27,982 bases of DNA from Deltaproteobacteria bacterium. Its GTDB lineage: Bacteria > Desulfobacterota > BSN033 > UBA1163. The notes beneath the pieces are model-generated. The model saw only the letters and a program-made list of their open reading frames with translations. It had not been told where the DNA came from and did no database searches. The translations under genes were made by a program, and so were the position numbers. The number at the start of each line of letters is the position of its first letter. Position 1 is the first letter of the stretch. Of the stretch, positions 22,206-27,982 are shown piece by piece. Where the stretch lies: positions 1 through 27,982 of the forward strand of contig VGRU01000020.1 in the NCBI GenBank assembly GCA_016875255.1, read 5' to 3'.

Positions 22206-24341
22206 TTAATTTTTCTTCCGGCTGTTGCGCCTCTTGCTGATCAGTGAGACCATCTCTTTCTGAAAGGCATCATAGGCCCCTTTAAATTCGGAGAGTGTTT
22301 TTTGGACAGGGCCGAACCCTGGCCAATCGGAAGGAGTGAGACCTCCCAGGCCGAAGTCTCCGGAGATTCCCACCTCTTTGAAGATTTCTGACAATTCGGA
22401 ATTGATTTCATAAGCCTTCCTGAAATCTTCGATCTGATTGAGTTGTTCGAGCGTTCCGGCTGGAAACGCATTCAAAATGGATTCCCCATATTCCTCCAGA
22501 CAGAATCGGGGATCTTCGGCCATCTTTCTCACATTCTCCTGATGGTCTGGAAATTCGGTATGGACGAGGTTGCGGGACGAGAGGGTCCAGTAGGTGTCAA
22601 AGGGTTTCCTTTTTGAAGCAGGGAGATGGTGGATGCGGTCCATGATCCTTCTTGCCTGATCCTGCGTTACCCCCTTTTTCTTCATTAAGTGAATGATCCA
22701 TCGTTCCCGATTCGCTTCGCAGAAGAAAAAGGACCAGACTCTTCTTGCCACGAGGGTGCCGGAACCTCCTATGGCCTCTTCAAGGTTTTGTAGGGTTTCT
22801 CTTGAAACAACGGGTTTTAGCGCTTCATAGACAGGTTCATTGATCGTTCTCTGGCCGTGTCCATACCGGGTTGCAGCCCATACCTTTTCCTCATAGGACT
22901 TTGCCGGAGAAACACGATCTTTTGTTCCATTGGCTTCGGAGAGTTGAATGACTCTCTTAAGAGCCTCTGGCTCACCCAATTTCTCCTTCAATTCTTTGAA
23001 AAATTCTTCAAGTTTTATCTCTCTCAGATGGCTTTCGAGCCTTCCGCCCATATTGGTCATATAGAGCTGGGTTGGCCGTATTCCTTTTCTCATCGCCTCA
23101 GCCATTCCCTCAATCTCCTCAAGGATCAGCGTGGCTTCCTGGCTGACGCTGAAGTCAACCGTGATGTTTGATCCGAAGCCAAAGGAGTTGATTGTCCGGG
23201 TGATGGTTCTGGCGGCAGGGGTTGTAGCCGCCACTTTGATGACGAGGTTGGGCCTTCCTTTCCATCCGTCCATCCGGTAACCAGCCAGAAGGTACTGGTC
23301 ATAGAGGGAGAGATTTTCAGAGGCAAGAGAGAATGCTGTAAACACATCCCGTATACTCTCCTCAATAAGGTGCGCAATATTGGGATTGAGCTGGAAGCTG
23401 ACGACCCCGCCTCCGGAGATCTCACGGAGGTTGAAGAAGAGGGGGCGGAAGACATGGAGGTTATCCCAGAGGGCGAGCAGGGTTGCGTAAAGCGTGATCT
23501 CATCTCCATATCTGGAGGAATTGGCGGACCAGCGCTTAAAATCAGGATGCCGCTTCACCTCGTTTTGAAAGAGCGCGGTTAAGGCGGGCTCATCCTGATA
23601 AGCCCTTGCGGCCAGAACAGGATTGGTCGAGACCTGCTCAAAGCCGAGATGCCTGAGCCATCTCAAGCCGATGGCGTAGTCATTGCCGAACTTACAGAAT
23701 CCCTCTTTCACCATCCGGTAGTAGATATTCTCCTTGATCTCCCTTTCAGCCCTTTTCAAAAATTGGGCGAAGAGATTCTTCTTAAAATCGATTCCCTCTT
23801 CGATCCGGAGGGCAGTTTTGGCGGCCAGACTGCTTCCCTTCTGGACCCTCTTCATCTTCGAAAGCCATTTCGAGATCACAGCCTCTGCAATCGATCCCTC
23901 TGCCTCTTCCCTCTCGCGATCCTCCCACTCCTGAAGAACATTGAGAATGTAGCCAAGGGAGTCTGACTTCTCTTTCTCGTCAAGCCAACGGCTTTCAAGG
24001 CCGTAAAAGTTGAGCGCCATCTCCAGCATGACCTCATAGGAGTATTGTCTGAGACGGATCTTTCGCTCCAATGATTCATTCGGTTCATGGAGTCCAGGTC
24101 TGGAAAGGGAGAAGAGGAGGTTTAGTCTTCTGATGAAGCCCCCTACGATTTCGGATAACCTTCCATTGATTTCGGGGAAGAGGAGATGGTCGGAGGCCAG
24201 GGTGGTCTGGCCCATCCGGACAAGGGAGAGGAGATGGGCGACATGGTCATCCGGAATGGGGGGGCTTTCCTTCAGCGAAAGGCTTTCGGGAAGGCTCAAT
24301 TCTACGATGCGATTGATGGTTTCCTGGGCGGTTGCCTTCAT
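22206..24341 (-). CDS. Large transaldolase-family protein
   Basis: A 711-residue protein with a transaldolase core inside extra helical regions. The core order is: STNPVLAARAY (238-248; transaldolase SNPT-type strand), GGVVSFQLNPNIAHLIEES (311-329), LVIKVAATTPAARTI (366-380) with Lys369 in the Schiff-base position, SNITVDFSVSQ (391-401; the N-TLxFS-Q strand) and MTNMGGRLESHLRE (428-441; compare FVGRIDD). Residues 1-230 and about 460-711 are mostly helical additions not found in ordinary transaldolases of 210-380 residues. Transaldolases move a dihydroxyacetone unit between sugars. The ATG at 24341 is two bases after the UxaE-type gene stop, and an in-frame TTG at 24347 is less likely. Third gene of the isomerase-epimerase-transaldolase operon; its donor may be a ketohexuronate (inference). 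Confidence 0.8.
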   Translation of the reverse strand: MKATAQETINRIVELSLPESLSLKESPPIPDDHVAHLLSLVRMGQTTLASDHLLFPEINGRLSEIVGGFIRRLNLLFSLSRPGLHEPNESLERKIRLRQYSYEVMLEMALNFYGLESRWLDEKEKSDSLGYILNVLQEWEDREREEAEGSIAEAVISKWLSKMKRVQKGSSLAAKTALRIEEGIDFKKNLFAQFLKRAEREIKENIYYRMVKEGFCKFGNDYAIGLRWLRHLGFEQVSTNPVLAARAYQDEPALTALFQNEVKRHPDFKRWSANSSRYGDEITLYATLLALWDNLHVFRPLFFNLREISGGGVVSFQLNPNIAHLIEESIRDVFTAFSLASENLSLYDQYLLAGYRMDGWKGRPNLVIKVAATTPAARTITRTINSFGFGSNITVDFSVSQEATLILEEIEGMAEAMRKGIRPTQLYMTNMGGRLESHLREIKLEEFFKELKEKLGEPEALKRVIQLSEANGTKDRVSPAKSYEEKVWAATRYGHGQRTINEPVYEALKPVVSRETLQNLEEAIGGSGTLVARRVWSFFFCEANRERWIIHLMKKKGVTQDQARRIMDRIHHLPASKRKPFDTYWTLSSRNLVHTEFPDHQENVRKMAEDPRFCLEEYGESILNAFPAGTLEQLNQIEDFRKAYEINSELSEIFKEVGISGDFGLGGLTPSDWPGFGPVQKTLSEFKGAYDAFQKEMVSLISKRRNSRKKN

Positions 24342-24343
24342 AT

Positions 24344-25876
24344 TCAATCTCTTTTTTCAACCCCGAGATACTCTAAATGTTTTTCAATATGGTTTTCAAG
24401 GAGGGAGGCGTAGTCCTCCTCACAGTGGATCAACGTCTTAAAAAACCTGCCCCTCAATTCGCTCTTCAGTAAAAAGCCATACGTACTATGAAAAAGCTGC
24501 CTGGCGTTTTCCTGATCGAGGAGGCCGGGAAGCTCTGAGTCAATGAGATCTTTGGTTGGAGGGATACGGGAGAGGTCTGTCGTCACATGATACTGTTTGG
24601 AAGCCTCCCCGAATGAGGACAAAGCCTCTTGATGCATCTCCCGGTAGAGGGAAGGGTCCTTCAGGCTGATGAGGCGGACGGCTTCAAGCCAGCTTGTCCC
24701 TGCTGTTTTAAGATGGATTTTTCCCTGAGAGATCTCGCCGATATCCGGAAAGATTGAAAACTTATCGCTTCCCGAGTGGATGGAGAGCTTATAATTCCCG
24801 TAATGCTGGCTGATGAGGACATGGCGATAGAACTGCTCCCTGAAAGCCGCCGTCTCTCCCCGGTCATCGATTCCTTTCTGAAACTCACCGATGAAGCGGG
24901 GCGCAAGGGAATCGATCCGGACCCCCCTGTGGCGGAGAGCGATCATCAGGAAGAGATGGGTCTCCGGAGAGGTGGGAAAGGGGATTTCGTCGATGGAAAT
25001 CTCAAAATCGATGAGAGGTTTTCTACCCGTGCGCCGGATAAGAAATTGATGAACCTCCTCTGAAAAGTCAATGGCCTGATGAAAGAGAAGGACATGTCGC
25101 TTCACTTCTTCCTCTGAAAACCGGATGGAGAGATCGCCGCGTGAGCCACTGAATCTAAATTCCTTATCGAGGAAGAGATGGAGGAGGACTTCTGCATCGC
25201 CTGGGTCGATCTCCTCCTTGAATCTTTGCCCGACGACTTCGCCTGGAAGTGAAAAAGCTTCGAAATTTAATTTTTCTGAGAGATCGAGCGTGATCATGGA
25301 GACGCCCGCATCAATAGCCAGTTTCACCTCATCCAGAGACTTCAGGCGGTCTCCGTCCGCACCGTAGCCTTCCTGGTAGTTCTCCTGAAAGACGGACCAG
25401 GCCGCATCTGCGATGACCTCTTTATAATTTCTGCCGGTCTGGCCATTCTCGCGGATCGACTGTTGGGCAAAAACAGGCCGAACTTTAAATTTTCTGACTG
25501 CACGGATGTGGCCGGAAGTGGCCAGACCGAGACGGTCTCCGGTTCCGATGGTCGCAGGGTTATTGAGGACGGAGACCGGCCGGGTCAAAGGGAAGAGTTC
25601 CATAAGAAGGAGGGTATTTTCCGTGGAGAGATCGCACACCTTGAGCGAAGGGGCGTGATGAAGGATTTTCCCGTTAAAAGAATCCTTGAAAAGAGTTTCC
25701 TTTTCACCGAGGATGATCAACTTCTTGCCCTGGTCTGTTCGAATCATTCCATAGAGCAACCCGTTCATTGAACAGAAGGATTGGGGATAGATCTTTTGGA
25801 GATTCAGGGGAAAGACTTGAAGGATTTTTAATATCTCTTCCGAGGAAGGAATCCGGCCCGAATCAGTCGATGTCAT
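24344..25876 (-). CDS. uxaE: Tagaturonate/fructuronate epimerase (UxaE family)
   Basis: A 510-residue protein matching the UxaE family, in which the Thermotoga enzyme epimerises tagaturonate and fructuronate at C4. Visible conserved blocks are GTGDRLGLATSGHIRA (111-126), FQENYQEGYGADGDRLKS (163-180), DFEISIDE (290-297), APRFIGEFQKGIDDRG (325-340) and KLSIHSGSDKFSIFPDIG (363-380). The repeated His/Asp/Glu residues in these blocks are likely metal ligands. The ATG at 25876 lies inside the end of the IolB-like gene (14-base overlap), indicating coupled translation. Family length is about 480-510, so it is complete. The partners here (IolB-like isomerase and transaldolase) differ from the usual hexuronate genes, so the true substrate may be another six-carbon uronic acid. 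Confidence 0.83.
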   Translation of the reverse strand: MTSTDSGRIPSSEEILKILQVFPLNLQKIYPQSFCSMNGLLYGMIRTDQGKKLIILGEKETLFKDSFNGKILHHAPSLKVCDLSTENTLLLMELFPLTRPVSVLNNPATIGTGDRLGLATSGHIRAVRKFKVRPVFAQQSIRENGQTGRNYKEVIADAAWSVFQENYQEGYGADGDRLKSLDEVKLAIDAGVSMITLDLSEKLNFEAFSLPGEVVGQRFKEEIDPGDAEVLLHLFLDKEFRFSGSRGDLSIRFSEEEVKRHVLLFHQAIDFSEEVHQFLIRRTGRKPLIDFEISIDEIPFPTSPETHLFLMIALRHRGVRIDSLAPRFIGEFQKGIDDRGETAAFREQFYRHVLISQHYGNYKLSIHSGSDKFSIFPDIGEISQGKIHLKTAGTSWLEAVRLISLKDPSLYREMHQEALSSFGEASKQYHVTTDLSRIPPTKDLIDSELPGLLDQENARQLFHSTYGFLLKSELRGRFFKTLIHCEEDYASLLENHIEKHLEYLGVEKRD

Positions 25877-26879
25877 ATCCTTTTTCTCTCAGCATTGCGA
25901 ATAAGAGATCTTTCTGTTCTTCTGTAAAAGAGTAGAGCTCGCACATCCTGCCGAAATCCTGTCTTGGAAGGGTTTTTTTCGTCAGGCCCTCATCCAGGGT
26001 TTTAAAAATTTCTTCGAAGGACTTAAGATGAACGAACTCTGGGATATCCCTCATCGCCAGTTCTTCACCCTTTCCAGCTAGGCCCCACAAGTAGAGAAGC
26101 TCGGACACAGGGGAAGCAACAACAGGGTGGCACCCTCCTGGAATGGCGAAGATGCTTTTCTCTCCAATAAGATAAGCCTTGTTCATCCTTTTTCCATCCA
26201 TTAAGATTTGAACCCCATACGGTCCAAATTGGTCCCTCGGATTCTTTTTCAAGTTGAAACGGTGGTAATAGACCTCTTCATGATCTGACTCACCTGATTG
26301 GAATTGATCCTTATCGTGCTGATGGAGCGGCGTGCCCGACCACAAACCCGGAGGGCTATAGGTCTCTCCGACAACCAGGCTTGAGCTTGCATCTTTTGGG
26401 CTGAACAGGGGAGTGATATCCCTGCGCCAGATCCAGTTTCCTCTCGACACGACTTTCACTTCCTGAGCCGGAAGGTAGAAGGGAGGTTTTTCTTTGAGGG
26501 CAGGGGCCTCAAAGAAAGCAATCTCCCCTTTTCCTCTCATTTTTAACCTGGAATCGCAGGGGATATAGAGTGCAGAGGCATTGGATCGACCAGGCCCACA
26601 GGAGAAAGGGCCGCCCTTTCTCTCACCGGAGAATATCTTTCCGTTGATCTCTACCTCAAATCTTCCCTCCTGAGGAACAAGAACCATCTCCTTTTCTTTC
26701 GTGTTCTTTGTGACGAAATCGGATTTGAGTTGATAAATCCCGAATCCTAAGATCTGGAGGGGGACCTCTTCTTTTCGAGGGTCCAGGATGAGTCCGCTCC
26801 TCTTTCCATTATATCGAATGTGTGGATTCACCCGGTTCATTTCAATCCGAATGGCATATTTCTTTACGGTGCTTTCCAT
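25863..26879 (-). CDS. IolB/KduI-like cupin isomerase (5-deoxyglucuronate isomerase family)
   Basis: A 338-residue double-cupin protein. The C-terminal cupin has the IolB signature: VGETYSPPGLWSGTPLHQHD (metal ligands His186 and His188), EEVYYHRF (Glu201/202), YGVQILMDG and IPGGCHPVVASP (His251), then LLYLWGLAG. The N-terminal cupin (1-150) is degenerate. About 60 residues after AMRDIPEF are an extra helical tail not typical of IolB. IolB interconverts 5-deoxyglucuronate and 2-deoxy-5-ketogluconate; the related KduI acts on keto-uronates. The ATG at 26879 has GGAGG seven bases upstream. The ATG at 26909 overlaps the -10 box of the promoter and so would not be transcribed. No other inositol genes are present, so classical inositol catabolism is unlikely. 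Confidence 0.82.
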   Translation of the reverse strand: MESTVKKYAIRIEMNRVNPHIRYNGKRSGLILDPRKEEVPLQILGFGIYQLKSDFVTKNTKEKEMVLVPQEGRFEVEINGKIFSGERKGGPFSCGPGRSNASALYIPCDSRLKMRGKGEIAFFEAPALKEKPPFYLPAQEVKVVSRGNWIWRRDITPLFSPKDASSSLVVGETYSPPGLWSGTPLHQHDKDQFQSGESDHEEVYYHRFNLKKNPRDQFGPYGVQILMDGKRMNKAYLIGEKSIFAIPGGCHPVVASPVSELLYLWGLAGKGEELAMRDIPEFVHLKSFEEIFKTLDEGLTKKTLPRQDFGRMCELYSFTEEQKDLLFAMLREKGYDID

Positions 26880-26907
26880 TTTGAGTCCTCCGAATAAAAG
26901 TTGCCCC

Positions 26908-26937
26908 ATTATATCTCTTTGCGCTTTTGACTGTCAA
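26908..26937 (-). promoter_or_regulatory. Consensus sigma70 promoter of the isomerase-epimerase-transaldolase operon, with palindromic operator candidates
   Basis: On the minus strand TTGACA (26932-26937) and TATAAT (26908-26913) are both perfect, 18 bases apart. A TTGAC-T-GTCAA palindrome (26927-26937) covers the -35 box, and a second TTGAC-N9-GTCAA inverted repeat lies 20 bases upstream (26957-26975). A strong promoter under two palindromes fits a repressible catabolic operon. The predicted leader is about 20 bases. Confidence 0.72.
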
Positions 26938-26997
26938 TTTGGGGCAAGACTATTTCTTGACTTTTCAGTTGTCAAAAATAATAATCAATCATCCCAC

Positions 26998-27086
26998 GGG
27001 GTTGGAAAACCCCATCTACCGAGGAATGAAGAAAATGATGGAAGTGAGTTAAATCCCGATAGGCGGGGTTTTCCAACCCCGCCTAT
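26998..27086. repeat. Left REP doublet of the RAYT element
   Basis: Two hairpins flank a 45-base spacer. The outer stem is GGGGTT-GGAA-AACCCC (26998-27013). The inner stem ATAGGCGGGGTT (27059-27070) pairs with its exact complement at 27075-27086 around TTCC. The spacer contains GAAGTGAGTTAAATCCCGAT, matched on the far side of the gene. This is the BIME-like arrangement expected for REP sequences mobilised by RAYT proteins. Confidence 0.8.
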
Positions 27087-27093
27087 GAGATTG

Positions 27094-27558
27094 ATGATGC
27101 CAAAGCTTAAACACATTAACATAGAAGAATATCCTTATTTGGTAACAACGGTTACTCTTAAAAGAAAACCGATATTCGCAAGCCCTGATGCGGCAAATAT
27201 CGTATTGGAAGCCATATTGTTTGGGAAAAAACAGAAATGGTATTATCTTTTATCGTTTGTTATAATGCCTGACCATATCCACTTCATTATCATTCCAAAA
27301 GGAAAAAACATTTCAGAATGCGTGAAATCGATTAAGGGATATTCGGCAAGACGAATCAATTCCGCATTGGGGGAAAAGGGTTCCATTTGGCAAAGCGGGT
27401 TTTATGATTACATCCTTGAGAGTGAGGAGAAAGTATTAAGTAGGATGAGATACATAGAGGATAATCCGGTGAGAAAAGGCATGGTCGCATATCCGGAAGA
27501 TTACAAGTTCAATTCAGTAAATTACAGGGAAGAGACAGATTTAAAAGAATATTTTTAA
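27094..27558 (+). CDS. REP-associated tyrosine transposase (RAYT, IS200/IS605 Y1 family)
   Basis: A 154-residue single-strand transposase-like protein. The HUH motif is MPDHIHFIII (about residues 55-64), preceded by YYLLSFVIM. The catalytic tyrosine region is SIWQSGFYDYIL, followed by the diagnostic C-terminal RMRYIEDNPVRKGMVAYPEDYKFNS. RAYTs bind and cleave REP hairpins and are thought to spread them. Starts at 27085, 27094 and 27097 are all in frame; 27094 is chosen because the ATG at 27085 lies in the base of a REP hairpin. There is no good Shine-Dalgarno site. REP doublets lie on both sides, forming a compact element of about 700 bp between the uronate-type operon and argS. Reading further upstream (26788) runs into the IolB-like gene and is rejected. 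Confidence 0.9.
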   Translation: MMPKLKHINIEEYPYLVTTVTLKRKPIFASPDAANIVLEAILFGKKQKWYYLLSFVIMPDHIHFIIIPKGKNISECVKSIKGYSARRINSALGEKGSIWQSGFYDYILESEEKVLSRMRYIEDNPVRKGMVAYPEDYKFNSVNYREETDLKEYF

Positions 27559-27583
27559 AAGGTCATTTATTGTGACCGTATCA

Positions 27584-27706
27584 AGGCGGGGTTAGAAAAC
27601 CCCGCCTATCGGGACATTATGAGAATGAACGAAGCGAGTTAAATTGCGATAGGCGGGACATTCTCTCCGAGCCAGAGGCTCTTCTGAGCCGGAGGCATGT
27701 CCCGCC
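27584..27706. repeat. Right REP doublet of the RAYT element
   Basis: The first hairpin is AGGCGGGGTT (27584-27593) with its complement at 27598-27607, loop AGAA. A spacer of about 44 bases with GAAGCGAGTTAAATTGCGAT follows, nearly matching the left spacer in the same orientation. The second, larger hairpin has arms GGCGGGACAT (27652-27661) and ATGTCCCGCC (27697-27706). A nested GAGCC-AGA-GGCTC stem lies inside. It ends 26 bases before argS. Confidence 0.8.
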
Positions 27707-27732
27707 AACATTTTCTATTGGAAAGGCTGAAG

Positions 27733-27982
27733 ATGATTCGTGAAGGGGTGGCAGAGGCATTGAAGAATATTCTTGGAGTGGAGGAAGTTCCTCTCAATAT
27801 CCCTCCCCAGAGAGAGATGGGGGATTTCTCAAGTGCGATCTGCCTCTCGCTTGCCAAAGTGAAGCGGCGTCCACCGATGGAGATTGCAAAAGAAGTGGTT
27901 GAACAACTGAAGGCGAATTTTCCTCCCTATATTCAGGAAGCGACTCTTACTCCTCCCGGATATCTCAATTTCAAAGTGGATT
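27733..27982 (+). CDS. argS: Arginyl-tRNA synthetase, N-terminal fragment
   Basis: Truncated by the right edge; 83 codons are visible. They match the N-terminal tRNA-recognition domain of ArgS: PPQREMGDFSSAICLSLAKVKRRPPMEIAKEV, then the TPPGYLNFKV strand, corresponding to the family pattern GDF-(A/S), LAK, P-EIA and PGF/Y-(L/I)-NF. The enzyme charges tRNA-Arg. The ATG at 27733 is chosen, with GAAAGG about 10 bases upstream; an in-frame TTG at 27718 is possible. The right REP hairpin of the RAYT element lies only 26 bases upstream, so the promoter of argS must be within or beyond that element, or the element was inserted into its leader. Confidence 0.87.
   Translation, partial: MIREGVAEALKNILGVEEVPLNIPPQREMGDFSSAICLSLAKVKRRPPMEIAKEVVEQLKANFPPYIQEATLTPPGYLNFKVD

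Noticed and set aside
26880..26909. ATG at 26909 as start of the IolB-like gene
   Set aside because: It overlaps the TATAAT box of the operon promoter, whereas the ATG at 26879 has GGAGG at ideal spacing.
26788..27093. 102-codon upstream extension of the RAYT gene
   Set aside because: It would cross the IolB-like gene, its promoter and the left REP doublet; RAYT homology begins near 27094.
26998..27706. RAYT region as a full insertion sequence with target duplications
   Set aside because: The flanks are REP doublets rather than IS ends, and no target-site duplication was seen, so a domesticated RAYT fits better.
1..27982. CRISPR arrays, rRNA and tRNA genes
   Set aside because: No regularly spaced direct repeats and no recognisable tRNA or rRNA segments were seen on reading; the repeats present are palindromic REP-type units.

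Overview
This window looks like chromosomal DNA of an anaerobic Gram-negative bacterium. Lipoprotein and Sec signals, a type I secretion adaptor, a GspA/ExeA-type ATPase and a PA2778/PA2779-type module indicate an outer membrane. An indolepyruvate:ferredoxin oxidoreductase and an FrhB-like iron-sulfur protein indicate ferredoxin-based anaerobic metabolism. GC content is moderate and intergenic regions carry many short palindromic repeats, a style common in Desulfobacterota (Deltaproteobacteria) and related lineages. That placement is an inference; there is no rRNA or other marker to fix it.

Layout. 1-2132: end of a type I secretion ABC ATPase and its HlyD-type adaptor, split by a small four-helix-bundle (S23/IVS-type) gene with repeat-rich flanks. 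2595-5787: an exported protein with a possible Cys/His hydrolase core, then an ExeA-like AAA ATPase with LysM and SPOR-like C-terminal parts behind its own promoter. 5868-10192: FrhB-like protein, iorA and iorB, separated by a 178-bp inverted-repeat element and by a 435-bp repeat-filled gap. 10189-11100: a degenerate sensor-kinase-like protein behind a good sigma54-type promoter, reading toward iorB. 11484-11638: a broken 3' fragment of a sugar-isomerase gene related to the intact gene at 13254. 11672-13142: a PA2779-like protein, a C39 peptidase lipoprotein and a TPR lipoprotein, a split version of the PA2778/PA2779 pair, behind a near-consensus promoter.

13254-21980 is a divergent catabolic locus. 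Leftward: tctC, a hairpin, tctB, tctA, an MttB-superfamily methyltransferase and a TIM-barrel isomerase. Rightward: nagB, nagA and a Gfo/Idh/MocA oxidoreductase. The two halves share a 122-bp promoter region with overlapping -35 boxes and a tandem 12-bp repeat. They may together import and break down an unidentified acidic or methylated amino-sugar-type substrate.

22206-26879 is a tight leftward three-gene operon behind a TTGACA-18-TATAAT promoter: an IolB/KduI-like isomerase, a UxaE-type ketohexuronate epimerase and a 711-residue transaldolase-family protein. The combination suggests an isomerase-epimerase-transaldolase route for hexuronates, analogous in logic to the sulfoquinovose transaldolase pathway. 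It is the strongest candidate for an undescribed system here. 26998-27706 is a REP-associated tyrosine transposase (RAYT) gene between paired REP hairpins, sitting immediately before the start of argS, which runs off the right edge.
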